NCBI RefSeq assembly: GCF_017313085.1
Contig: NZ_JAFLNF010000002.1
Span: 310,001-374,000, forward strand
DNA from: Roseibium limicola
GTDB taxonomy: Bacteria > Pseudomonadota > Alphaproteobacteria > Rhizobiales > Stappiaceae
DNA length: 64,000 bases
Direction: 5' to 3'
Shown piece by piece: positions 56,836 through 64,000 of this stretch. Both the position numbers and the translations under genes were made by a program. Positions within the stretch are counted from its first letter, which is position 1; every line of letters begins with the position of its first letter. A model generated the notes under the pieces. It saw only the letters and a list, made by a program, of their open reading frames with translations. It had not been told where the DNA came from and searched no databases.

Positions 56836-59800
56836 GGGGTTTCCTTTCGGTCTGATGCGCTCAAGCTGTCCAGCAGAGCATGCGTACTGTTCTTGCGCGG
56901 CGTCCATAGGCCCCGCGTCAGGGCCTCGGCAAAGCGCGCCAGAATCTCATGATAGGCGGCGGGATTCGCCTCCTGCAAAAACTCTCTCACCTCACTGCGC
57001 TCGATATAGGCTTCGAACAGCTGGTCAAAGTGATGATCGCCAACGGCCCGTGTGGTTGCCGAAAAGGCGAAGAGATAATCAAGCGTCGCGGCAATCTCGA
57101 AGGCGCCCTTATAGCCATGACGCATAACCCCGGCGATCCACTTCGGATTGGCGGCACGTCCACGCACCACCCGGCCGATTTCTTCCGACAGCGATCGGAC
57201 CACCGGCCGCTCGGGCCGCGAGTGGTCATTGTGGTAGATCTTCGGTGCTTCCCCCTTCAGGGTTTCGACCGTGGCCGCCAGCCCACCTTCAAACTGATAA
57301 TAGTCATCGCTGTCGAGCAGATCATGTTCCCGGTTGTCCTGATTGTGCAACACCGCGTCCACGGCACTCAAGCGGCTTTCCAGTTCACCACGAGCCCCGA
57401 CACCTTCGGCGCCATTGCCATAGGCATAGCCCCCCCATTGCAGAAAACTCTCGGCAAAATCGGCGCGCTCATCCCAGATACCCTCGTCAATCAGCGCCTG
57501 CAGACCTGCGCCGTAAGCACCAGGCTTTGAGCCGAAGACCCGAAATCCGGCGCGCCTACGTGACTCTGCGTCTTCATACCCTTGAGCAAGATACTTCTCA
57601 CGATCCTTGAGGACCCGCGCTGCAAGTGGGTTCGCCTCCTCCGGCTCATTCAAGTCTGCCACCGCCCGCACGGCACTGTCGAACAGGTCGATTTGATGCG
57701 GGAAAGCATCGCGGAAGAAACCCGAAACCCGAAGCGTCACATCGATGCGGGGTCGCCCCAGCTGCGACAGGCTGATGGTCTCAAAGCCGGTGACCCGGCC
57801 CGATCCGGCCTGCCAGACCGGACGCGCGCCGATCAGGGCCATTGCCTGGGCAATGTCATCGCCACCAGTGCGCATGTTGGCCGTCCCCCAACAGGTCAGG
57901 ACAAGGGCCGTCGGCCACTCGCCTTCTTCCTGAAAATAACGTTCCGCGACCAGATCGGCAGACTGTTGCCCTAATCGCCAGGCAGTTTCCGTTGGCACCG
58001 CACGCACATCGACGGAATAGAAATTACGACCTGTCGGCAGAACATCCGGGCGGCCTCGGCTTGGCGCACCAGACGGCCCCGGCGCCACAAAGCCACCGGC
58101 CAATGCCGTGAGGACGGCTTCAGTCTCCGCCGGGCCGGATCCGATCACGGCAGGCCGAAGAACCTCATTGATTTGGCTCACCACCGCTCGCGTCGCATCC
58201 CAGCCCTCAGGCAATGGAGTACGGCCCGCAACGAGCTTCTGCGCCAACAGCTCAATCCGCTCAACCGTATCGCCATTGGAGCGCCAAGGGGCATCGGACT
58301 GCTCAAGCAGAAGCTGCGGCTTTTCACCCATCCAACTCGCTGAAAAATCACAATCGAGAGGGTCGAAAACAACGGCAGAACCACCTCCGCCAATCTCGTC
58401 ATCGCCCAAGGAGGGCGCCGCTGCGTTCGCCACGACAGGCGTAGAAGAAGAATTCATATCCCGAGCAATCGCCCGCTGCAGGCTCTCCTGCTCCGCAGCA
58501 CTGCCACGCGGCACACGCGCCAAAGCAACAAGCAGGTCCGTCAGAAGGTTTCCACTGGGGCTTTCGCCCAGAATATGCAGTCCGTCACGGATCTGCAGCT
58601 CTTTCAGATCACAAAGATGCGCATCGAGACGCGCCAGTCGGGTCGCTTCATCCATTTCTGGTGTGATGCCGATGTCCTGATCCAATCCGTGACGAGAGGC
58701 AACATCGAGGATATCGCGTGTCAAAGCTTTCAACCGGCGCGGATCGACACCGCTGGCCAGATAATACTCATCCAGCAACGCTTCCAGTTCTTCGCCCACC
58801 CCATGAGATTCTGCCCGCGTCAGCGGAGGCGTCAGATGGTCGACGATGACCGCAGCCGTTCGCCGTTTGGCCTGCGCCCCCTCTCCCGGATCATTGACAA
58901 TGAATGGGTAGATGTTCGGCATCGGTCCAAGCACGGCTTCCGGCATGCACGCTTCGGAAAGTGCCAACGCTTTGCCCGGCAGCCATTCCAGATTTCCGTG
59001 CTTGCCCAGATGCACCACCGCATGGGCGCCGAATTGCTCCCGCAACCAGACGTAAAACGCGAAATAATGATGCGGCGGCACCAGGTTCGGATCGTGATAG
59101 GTTTCCTTGGGATCGATGTTATAGCCGCGCGCAGGCTGGATCCCGACCACCTGATTGTCGAACCTGTGCAATGCCAACCGGAAACCCCCGTCAACCACAT
59201 GCGGATCCTGGGCCGGAGCGCCCCAGCGCTCAACAACCTGGCGTCGAACCGCTCCGGGCAACTTGCCGAATTCGGCTGCGTACAAATCAAGCGATAGAGA
59301 CTGATAACTGTCGCGCTCACTGCGCCCGTCCAGAGCATTCGTGACGCCAGCGCTCAAACGGTCCATCAGCTCTTTGGAGGAGGCTGGCGCTTCGCCGATA
59401 TCATATCCTGCCCGTCCCATCGCTTGCAGCAACCGGGCACAGGATTCCGGCGTATCCAACCCAACGCCATTCGCCAACCGGCCATCCTTGTTGGGATAAT
59501 TTGCCAGGATCAACGCGCTGCGCTTGGCCTCTGGAGCAATACGGCCCAGCTGTGCCCAGTTGGCCGCAAGTTGCGCGACAAAGCGGATCCGATCGGGCAC
59601 CGGCGTGAAGCGCACCGGCGTCGACTGGGTTGCCGGGTCGAAGCTGCCTTCTTCCTTGAACGAGACGGCACGGGTCGTCAGCCGGCCATCGAGTTCTGGC
59701 AGCACCACATGCATCGCAAGATCGCGGATAGACAGGCCTTGATCGCTCTCCTGCCAGCCCTCAGAAGAGGAAGAAGAGAAGATCACCTGCAGCACTGGCT

Positions 59801-60662
59801 TTTGCCATTGATCGAGCGGCGTCGGCTGGTGGGCGACACCTGCCTTGGAGACAGCAAAGGCCGTGGCATTGAGAACAACGTCCGGCTGCGCGCCTTCTAA
59901 CAGGCTTTCCAGCACCGCAATGCTTTCCGCTTCCTTCAATGAGGACACATAAAGCGGCACCGCATTGACACCTGCCTGATCCAGCGCCTGCACGAGGGCT
60001 TCGACCGGCTCGGTCTGCGCGCCCTGAACCAAAGCCCGGTAAAACACCAGAGCAGCAACCGGTCGATCGACAGCAGGCCAACTTGCCTTCAGATCATGCA
60101 GCCCACTACCCTTCACGTCAGGCGCATAGAGCCCCGCCCGCGGCAAGGGCAGCGGCGACAGCGGCTCTTCTCCGCGCCCCAGAAGATGCGCACAGAAGCT
60201 CAGAAAGTTGCGATAATTTTCGGTGCCGCCCTCGACGCAATAGCGCCACAGACGACGCACCACAGCGGTAGGCTCGGTCGAGCGTTCCGCAAGCGCCTCG
60301 TCCCAGGTGTCGTCACCGGGCAGAAACACCAGCCGCAGTCCGTTTGCTCGTGCTTCCTCCTCAAACCGCTCGACGCCATAGCGCCAGTAATCAACGCCAC
60401 CAAGCAACCGGACGATCACCAATGTGGACCCGGCAACCGTCTTTTCTGCATACATGTCGACGGAATAGGGGTGGCTGAGCGCGAGCGTGCTGGCGAGCCG
60501 TAGCTCAGGCGCTTTACCACCAAGCGACGCCCGGGCAGCCGCAAAGGCACCCAGCTCGGTGTCTGCCGCAGACAAAAAGAGCACCTCGGCCGGATCCTGC
60601 CCCAGGTCGACAGCCTCCTCGCCGTTGTCAATCGCCCGCGTCTGGCTTGCCAGAATATGCAA
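56832..60662 (-). CDS. cobN: Aerobic cobaltochelatase subunit CobN
   Basis: A 1276-residue large subunit of the ATP-dependent CobNST complex that inserts cobalt into hydrogenobyrinic acid diamide in the aerobic pathway. It is a magnesium chelatase H-type protein. Conserved segments include RLLGGVDYWRYG, HLGKHGNLEWLPGKALALS, NDPGEGAQAKRRTAAVIVDHLTPP and GGDDIAQAMALIG. The start is a TTG at 60662, supported by AAGGGGA 5 bases upstream; there is no nearby ATG. No cobS or cobT is in this window. Overlaps cobO by 4 bases. Confidence 0.97.
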   Translation of the reverse strand: MHILASQTRAIDNGEEAVDLGQDPAEVLFLSAADTELGAFAAARASLGGKAPELRLASTLALSHPYSVDMYAEKTVAGSTLVIVRLLGGVDYWRYGVERFEEEARANGLRLVFLPGDDTWDEALAERSTEPTAVVRRLWRYCVEGGTENYRNFLSFCAHLLGRGEEPLSPLPLPRAGLYAPDVKGSGLHDLKASWPAVDRPVAALVFYRALVQGAQTEPVEALVQALDQAGVNAVPLYVSSLKEAESIAVLESLLEGAQPDVVLNATAFAVSKAGVAHQPTPLDQWQKPVLQVIFSSSSSEGWQESDQGLSIRDLAMHVVLPELDGRLTTRAVSFKEEGSFDPATQSTPVRFTPVPDRIRFVAQLAANWAQLGRIAPEAKRSALILANYPNKDGRLANGVGLDTPESCARLLQAMGRAGYDIGEAPASSKELMDRLSAGVTNALDGRSERDSYQSLSLDLYAAEFGKLPGAVRRQVVERWGAPAQDPHVVDGGFRLALHRFDNQVVGIQPARGYNIDPKETYHDPNLVPPHHYFAFYVWLREQFGAHAVVHLGKHGNLEWLPGKALALSEACMPEAVLGPMPNIYPFIVNDPGEGAQAKRRTAAVIVDHLTPPLTRAESHGVGEELEALLDEYYLASGVDPRRLKALTRDILDVASRHGLDQDIGITPEMDEATRLARLDAHLCDLKELQIRDGLHILGESPSGNLLTDLLVALARVPRGSAAEQESLQRAIARDMNSSSTPVVANAAAPSLGDDEIGGGGSAVVFDPLDCDFSASWMGEKPQLLLEQSDAPWRSNGDTVERIELLAQKLVAGRTPLPEGWDATRAVVSQINEVLRPAVIGSGPAETEAVLTALAGGFVAPGPSGAPSRGRPDVLPTGRNFYSVDVRAVPTETAWRLGQQSADLVAERYFQEEGEWPTALVLTCWGTANMRTGGDDIAQAMALIGARPVWQAGSGRVTGFETISLSQLGRPRIDVTLRVSGFFRDAFPHQIDLFDSAVRAVADLNEPEEANPLAARVLKDREKYLAQGYEDAESRRRAGFRVFGSKPGAYGAGLQALIDEGIWDERADFAESFLQWGGYAYGNGAEGVGARGELESRLSAVDAVLHNQDNREHDLLDSDDYYQFEGGLAATVETLKGEAPKIYHNDHSRPERPVVRSLSEEIGRVVRGRAANPKWIAGVMRHGYKGAFEIAATLDYLFAFSATTRAVGDHHFDQLFEAYIERSEVREFLQEANPAAYHEILARFAEALTRGLWTPRKNSTHALLDSLSASDRKETP

Positions 60663-60776
60663 TGAAGTCCCCTTGCGCCAAAGTCCACTGTCGTCCGGCC
60701 AGCCCGGCCCGAGGTTGTGCCCTCAGATCATCCGCGCCAAAACGGGCTGCCTTTTATGGCGCCAACATGGTGGTTG

Positions 60777-61889
60777 TTATTCGGCAGCCTGAACCTGTTT
60801 GGAGAGGAGCGCCTTTACGCCTTCCAGATCCAACCCCTTCAGACCAATGACCACAAGGTGTCCCGCCTTCTCGGCACCAACCGCAAACCAGGTCTCGACC
60901 CGTGGCCCAACAGCCTGAACCATGGCTGGCGCCTTCTTGCCGTCGATGACCACCGGTCCCTTGATACGCAAAACACCGGTCTTACCCATCGCTTGCAGAA
61001 CAAGAGCCTCGGCATCTTTCAGGCTGGCGAAACTCGCCACCGGAATGACGTGGCTTTCAAAATCATCATGATGATGATGATCATGGTGGTGATGATCATC
61101 GTGCGCCTCATGATCATCGTGGTGGCTGCGGTCATCATCATGATGGTGATGATGATGCTCGTGGCGGCCGGTCATATCATCTTCCGCTGCCGACTGGCGA
61201 CCAAGCAGAACTTCAATTGGCAAGGAGCCTTTTTCGGCTGCCACGATGGCAACACCCGCACGCAGGTCTGCAGAAATCTTCGTCTGTACTTTGGCCAAAT
61301 CTTCCGGCGACACCAGATCGGCCTTGTTCAGAACAAGCAGGTCTGCACAGCGCAGCTGATCCTGAAACAGTTCCTCCACCGGACTATCATGGTCCAGAGC
61401 ATCATCTGCAGCGCGCTGGGCGTCCAGAGCGGCTTCATCCAGAGCAATGCGCCCTTCCGCCAATGCAGCCGCATCCAGAACCGTGACCACACCGTCGACG
61501 GTCACCCTGGATTTGACACTCGGCCAAGAGAAGGCACGGACAAGCGGCTGTGGCAGTGCGAGACCGGAGGTTTCAATGACAATGTGTTCCGGCGGGATTT
61601 CGCGGGACAGCAGCATTTCCATGGTCGGCAGGAAGTCCTCGGCCACGGTACAGCAGATGCAGCCATTGGTCAGTTCAACCACCTCATCCGCAGCACACTC
61701 CGGGTCGGCGCAGCCGTTGACCAATGACCCATCAAAGCCCATGTCGCCGAATTCATTGACAATCAACGCAATGCGCTTGCCCTGGGCGTTCTGCAACAGC
61801 GAACGGATAAGCGTTGTCTTTCCGGCCCCAAGAAACCCGGTGATGATGGTTGCCGGAATTTTTCCGGCGGAATGCGCAGAAGTGGTCAT
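60777..61889 (-). CDS. cobW: CobW GTPase, putative cobalt chaperone
   Basis: A 370-residue G3E-family P-loop GTPase thought to deliver Co(II) to the CobNST chelatase. Motifs: GFLGAGKTT (18-26), the metal-binding CxCC (NGCICC, Cys77, Cys79, Cys80), ETSGLALP and the guanine motif NKAD (188-191). A long His/Asp-rich stretch (about 243-280) between the two domains could store or funnel metal. The CobW_C domain follows (281-370). Its ATG overlaps the cobP stop (ATGA), and cobN follows after 114 bp, which suits a chaperone-chelatase pair. Confidence 0.97.
   Translation of the reverse strand: MTTSAHSAGKIPATIITGFLGAGKTTLIRSLLQNAQGKRIALIVNEFGDMGFDGSLVNGCADPECAADEVVELTNGCICCTVAEDFLPTMEMLLSREIPPEHIVIETSGLALPQPLVRAFSWPSVKSRVTVDGVVTVLDAAALAEGRIALDEAALDAQRAADDALDHDSPVEELFQDQLRCADLLVLNKADLVSPEDLAKVQTKISADLRAGVAIVAAEKGSLPIEVLLGRQSAAEDDMTGRHEHHHHHHDDDRSHHDDHEAHDDHHHHDHHHHDDFESHVIPVASFASLKDAEALVLQAMGKTGVLRIKGPVVIDGKKAPAMVQAVGPRVETWFAVGAEKAGHLVVIGLKGLDLEGVKALLSKQVQAAE
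61060..61170 (-). repeat. Low-complexity CAT/GAT tract encoding the CobW His-rich loop
   Basis: A stretch of near-trinucleotide repeats (CAT, GAT, CAC codons) inside cobW. Such sequence can change length by slippage in multiples of three. Confidence 0.7.
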
Positions 61890-62422
61890 GACAATTGATC
61901 CATATAAGAAGAGGGTTTCAGCTGAAGCGGCAGTCCGGCAGCAACAAAGATGACCTTGTCGCAGACCTCGGCCATGCGTTGGTTGAGACGGCCCTGAGCA
62001 TCGCGAAAGCTGCGCGACAGCGCATCTGCAGGCACAAGACCCATGCCAATTTCATTGGAGACAAAGATGACGCGTCCCTGGAGAGCGCCAGCGGTGGCAT
62101 ACAGGCAGTCAATCTCTGCCGGAAGATCGCGCTCATGGAAGACCAGGTTGTTCAGCCACAGTGTCAGGCAGTCGACCAAAATGATTGAATCTGCCGCAGC
62201 CATATCCTCAAGGGCGCTGGAAAGATCGAGCTGCTCCTCGACCGTTTGCCAATCGCGACCACGGGTCTGCAGATGCAGAGCGATCCGCTCTTCGGTTTCC
62301 GTGTCGATCCTTGGACTTGTCGCCAGATAGATCTTGCGCAGGCCGCTGTCGCGGGCGAGCTTCTCCGCAAAGGCGCTCTTGCCGGACCGCGCGCCGCCTA
62401 GCACAAGCGATGCACCGCTCAT
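61886..62422 (-). CDS. cobP: Adenosylcobinamide kinase / guanylyltransferase
   Basis: A 178-residue bifunctional enzyme (CobU in Salmonella) that phosphorylates adenosylcobinamide and then makes adenosyl-GDP-cobinamide. The P-loop is GGARSGKS (9-16), followed by YLATSPRIDTETEERIALH with the GMP-acceptor histidine region, LVDCLTLWLNNLV and VSNEIGMGLVP. The ATG at 62422 (MSGASLVLGG) has only a weak site (GCAGG) but overlaps the stop of a leader ORF. It is the first enzyme gene after the cobalamin riboswitch. Confidence 0.95.
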   Translation of the reverse strand: MSGASLVLGGARSGKSAFAEKLARDSGLRKIYLATSPRIDTETEERIALHLQTRGRDWQTVEEQLDLSSALEDMAAADSIILVDCLTLWLNNLVFHERDLPAEIDCLYATAGALQGRVIFVSNEIGMGLVPADALSRSFRDAQGRLNQRMAEVCDKVIFVAAGLPLQLKPSSYMDQLS

Positions 62423-62493
62423 AGACTGGCCTGCCAGCAGAAAGCGGCAGCAAAGATGCTGGGCCGAATGCCGGTCCCAATGATAAAATCCAA
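62419..62493 (-). CDS. Possible 24-residue leader peptide between riboswitch and cobP
   Basis: A TTG at 62491-62493 lies 5 bases after a perfect AGGAGG (62499-62504). It opens a 24-codon frame whose TGA stop (62419-62421) overlaps the cobP ATG as ATGA. The peptide starts MDFIIGTGIRPSIF and is hydrophobic. The coincidence of strong ribosome site, spacing and stop/start overlap suggests it is translated and coupled to cobP. No homologue is known to me. Confidence 0.5.
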   Translation of the reverse strand: MDFIIGTGIRPSIFAAAFCWQASL

Positions 62494-62513
62494 AACAACC
62501 TCCTGGCCGTCCA

Positions 62514-62548
62514 CCCGACAGCACGTTCAACATGGGTTTCCTGTCGGG
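62514..62548 (-). promoter_or_regulatory. Candidate expression-platform hairpin of the cobalamin riboswitch
   Basis: CCCGACAG (complement of 62541-62548) pairs perfectly with CTGTCGGG (complement of 62514-62521). The first strand is also the 3' strand of the aptamer P1 stem, so the two pairings exclude each other. The hairpin ends 9 bases before the AGGAGG of the leader ORF; no T run follows. Confidence 0.45.
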
Positions 62549-62782
62549 CCGGTCTCCTGGCTCGCGGTTCGAACGGTGTTTCTGAGTGCCTTCCCGCTGG
62601 CGATGCGTGGCTGCGATGCAGACATGCGCCAACAGTGACGTGTGGTTCAGAAACCCCTCACCGCTTACAGTTGCGGGGGCAGCTCCGGCTTTCAATGCGC
62701 GTCTTGATCTAAAGATGACATTGGGACCGGATTCCCGTTTCAGCCTGCCGCCGAATTTACACGCGACGTCAGACACCTGACA
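62542..62782 (-). promoter_or_regulatory. Cobalamin (B12) riboswitch aptamer
   Basis: On the minus strand the conserved boxes occur in order: GAAACGGGAA and CCGGT, GCCGGAGCTGCCCCCGCAAC with CTGTAAGCGG, GTCACTG, CGGGAAGGC and finally GAGCCAGGAGACC. Ends are set by a possible P1 stem TGTCAGG / CCCGACA (62776-62782 with 62542-62548; one mismatch). It precedes cobP-cobW-cobN-cobO-yrhK-like-cobQ, so high adenosylcobalamin should shut off the operon. Confidence 0.93.
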
Positions 62783-63094
62783 TCCAAGGTTCTACTCGGG
62801 TTGGGCAGATGCGGCAACCATCTGCTTGCATCGTACGGCACGGGGGCTCGGCGGAAGGCGCCCGCCATGGCAAGACCTTGCCACTTGTATCTCGTGGCGG
62901 CACTTTGAGGGACCGCATTTCAATCCCGTCTGGTCAGCATAAGCTTATGATTTAAAGGCGATTATCCACATCGAGAAGGGCTTTTCCAAAGTTTCTTTTA
63001 AAAATCGGCAGTCGGGACTTGGCAAACGGGCAAAGCGTTTGATATACGCATGTCCATCGCCGGGGCCGGTCACCTACCGACCTCGACATGGTGA
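62783..63094. other. Non-coding region between cob operon and tRNA-Asn
   Basis: About 310 bp with no gene. It should hold the cob operon promoter (minus) and the tRNA-Asn promoter (plus). A perfect DnaA 9-mer TTATCCACA is present at 62962-62970. Confidence 0.5.
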
Positions 63095-63170
63095 TCCCCG
63101 ATAGCTCAGTTGGTAGAGCATTCGACTGTTAATCGAATTGTCGCAGGTTCGAGCCCTGCTCGGGGAGCCA
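63095..63170 (+). tRNA. tRNA-Asn (GTT), copy 1
   Basis: A 76-nt cloverleaf with TCCCCGA/TCGGGGA acceptor stem, AGGTTCGAGCCCT T-arm and encoded CCA. The anticodon loop CTGTTAA gives GTT, asparagine. Confidence 0.97.
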
Positions 63171-63243
63171 TCATCTTCAGGCTCCGCCCCTTTTTCTCAG
63201 GCAAGAGCTTTTGTCCAAAGAGCATGCCTCTTTAGACTGATAA

Positions 63244-63319
63244 TCCCCGATAGCTCAGTTGGTAGAGCATTCGACTGTTAATCGAATTGTCGCAGGTTCG
63301 AGCCCTGCTCGGGGAGCCA
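63244..63319 (+). tRNA. tRNA-Asn (GTT), copy 2
   Basis: Identical in mature sequence to the copy 73 bp upstream, including the encoded CCA and the following TCA. A tandem duplication, probably one transcript. Confidence 0.97.
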
Positions 63320-64000
63320 TCACCTCTTGGTTTCTTTCAGCTACAAACTCATAAGCCGCTAACGGAACAGCGTGTTTCGCGCGTTGGGCTTGCTGAACTC
63401 AATAATTTTGAGACACATCCAAGCCTTTTTTGCGCAGCACACGAGCTCTAAACGAAAGTAATGGTGCCGGTGGCACTTGCGATTTCAGACGGGGCCAAAT
63501 CAATCACAATCCCTTGTCGATACTTGAACTTGCACTCAGCAAAAACACCCGGATCTTCTGATCCGTCAGACGCAGATGCGAGTTCTTGCACCAGCTTCCG
63601 TGTACGGCACCCCTACCCAGAAACACATGCCAAATTACGCATAACCACTGATTTCGTTAGGGAAGTTTCGAACGACAAGCAAAAAAACTGTCTCAAACAA
63701 GAACGGTAAGCATACCCCTGTTGCTTTTACCAAGTTGCCAGAATCACCGGTTTCGGACCACGATGATTCATGACTTGGGTGCCAACCTTGCATAATTGTT
63801 CTCCCCAACGGGGTTGTTCAACTCAAGTCGAACTAGGCAGGAAAACCGCCTTCGGGCTGTGAGAATTCCGAACAAGGAATCCATGTCCCGATCAGGTGGC
63901 GCACAAAATTCAACGTGCCTGCGAATGATGCCGGGATGCCCATTTGGGTAAATGCATGTGGCCCCATCCTAAAGCAGTGGCCCGGCAATGCACCGAGTAA
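63320..64000. other. Right-hand end, no gene recognised
   Basis: 680 bp after the tRNA-Asn pair. The longest open frame (63461-63709) has no ribosome site and unconvincing composition. No terminator or repeat was identified; the region may be a spacer or carry the start of something beyond the window. Confidence 0.5.

Noticed and set aside
61060..61170. Repeat tract in cobW as a CRISPR or regulatory repeat
   Set aside because: It is an in-frame codon repeat for histidine and aspartate, with no spacers.
63461..63709. 82-codon ORF near the right end
   Set aside because: No ribosome site and no recognisable features; composition typical of a chance frame.

Overview
The window is a compact, high-GC chromosomal segment of an alphaproteobacterium. 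Gene order and content (nuoABC; hup-lon-clpX-clpP-tig; nnr then glnB-glnA; amidase-PBP1A-prfB and rne; accB-accC-aat; pcm-tolC-popZ-valS; a Pseudomonas denitrificans-type aerobic cob cluster) fit the Hyphomicrobiales. A marine Stappiaceae-like genus (Roseibium/Labrenzia type) is my best guess, but that is inference from gene order, not a database result. There is no phage, insertion sequence or CRISPR array; the region reads as core genome.

Layout. 1-2000 (minus): start of the complex I operon, nuoA-nuoB-nuoC, followed 11 bp later by a CENP-V/GFA zinc protein that runs off the window. 2000-4750: tRNA-Asp x2, a small ORF, a non-coding stretch with an inverted pair of perfect DnaA boxes, a LuxR-type regulator, an unknown 97-aa protein and tRNA-Val. 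5000-12150 (minus): the protein quality-control block HU, Lon, ClpX, ClpP and trigger factor, mostly with separate terminators. 12460-16930: tRNA-Leu, the NAD(P)HX repair enzyme, then PII and glutamine synthetase behind a sigma-54 type promoter. 16950-28200: a patatin-like protein whose domain is split by membrane helices, a DmpA-type peptidase, tyrS, a very large AsmA-like envelope protein, a BCP peroxiredoxin and an M23 peptidase. 28200-40800: prfB (with programmed frameshift), PBP1A, a cell-wall amidase, RNase E, an aminotransferase, a BepA-like M48 protease and a DsbA-like oxidoreductase. 41100-51000: accB, accC, aat, a DUF2155 protein, valS, popZ, tolC and an isoaspartyl methyltransferase-family protein. 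51100-52000: tRNA-Cys and a GST-like protein. 52300-62800: cobalamin synthesis. 63000-64000: two tRNA-Asn genes and unassigned DNA.

The cobalamin block is the most coherent system. On the minus strand a cobalamin riboswitch precedes cobP-cobW-cobN-cobO-yrhK-like-cobQ, with 4-bp overlaps at three junctions. cobC and cobD converge on it from the plus strand. Between the riboswitch and cobP I see an unannotated 24-codon leader ORF with a perfect AGGAGG site, whose stop overlaps the cobP start. The 3' strand of the aptamer P1 stem can alternatively pair with a segment just before that AGGAGG. This suggests a switch acting through a coupled leader peptide, and it is the observation I would check first.
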